22,460 nucleotides of DNA. Origin: an uncultured Lachnospiraceae bacterium. Lineage in GTDB: Bacteria; Bacillota; Clostridia; Lachnospirales; Lachnospiraceae. The first letter of the stretch is position 1. Every line of letters starts with the position of its first letter. Location of the stretch: the NCBI GenBank assembly GCA_947628025.1, contig CANQYH010000013.1, forward strand, positions 1-22,460. Reading direction: 5' to 3'. Position numbers and translations under genes: made by a program. This document shows, piece after piece, positions 22,418-22,460 of the stretch. A model generated the notes under the pieces. The model saw only the letters and a program-made list of their open reading frames with translations. It made no database searches and had not been told where the DNA came from.

Positions 22418-22460
22418 CTCCGTTTCTGAGATAATACCTGTATCAATCTTAGAAACGGAG
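22418..22460. repeat. Perfect 10-bp inverted repeat at the window edge
   Basis: CTCCGTTTCT (22418-22427) and AGAAACGGAG (22451-22460) are perfect inverted repeats around a 23-nt spacer containing GATA/TATC. The right arm ends at the last base, so the repeat may be longer. It could be a terminator-like hairpin, an operator or part of a mobile-element end. Confidence 0.6.

Overview
The window looks like chromosome of a moderately high-GC member of the Clostridia, most plausibly Lachnospiraceae or a close relative. This rests on Bacillota-type AGGAGG ribosome binding sites, a TIGR01906/DUF1461 membrane protein, a DUF4860-type protein inside a pilus cluster, an M3 oligoendopeptidase and PBP5-type carboxypeptidase architecture. 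It is inference from family content; no rRNA or tRNA marker is present.

Left part (1-6720, minus strand): the promoter-proximal half of a BREX phage-defence operon. Reading right to left it holds a small XRE-type regulator behind a near-consensus promoter, brxA, brxB, brxC, and then a gene that runs off the window at position 1. That last gene is open for 534 codons and encodes a Schlafen-AlbA_2 / GHKL-type ATP-binding protein. It sits where pglX would follow brxC in a classical type 1 BREX order. The PglX, PglZ and BrxL genes expected for a complete system would lie to the left, outside the window.

Middle-left (6720-10560): a probable two-gene plus-strand unit (TIGR01906 membrane protein, then a secreted D,D-carboxypeptidase) ends at a bidirectional terminator. 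A convergent DEDDh exonuclease gene lies beyond it and appears to have a promoter so close to its ATG that the mRNA may be leaderless.

Middle-right (10560-17476): two divergent transcription units that deal with the cell surface. Leftward is a secreted CAP-domain protein with about 3.5 copies of a ~73-residue repeat. Rightward is a seven-gene operon: secreted transglutaminase-like protein, GspF/PilC-like membrane protein, four small single-TM proteins that look like divergent (pseudo)pilins, and PilT. No assembly ATPase, prepilin peptidase or canonical prepilin is in the cluster. A long hairpin precedes pilT and a bidirectional terminator closes the unit.

Right part (17477-22460): pepF and, downstream on the same strand, an unusually long lipoprotein of the peptide-binding SBP_bac_5 family with no permease genes nearby, suggesting linked peptide capture and degradation. 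The last 0.5 kb holds a short coiled-coil ORF that may be the tail of a decayed gene, a terminator, and a perfect 10-bp inverted repeat ending exactly at the window edge.
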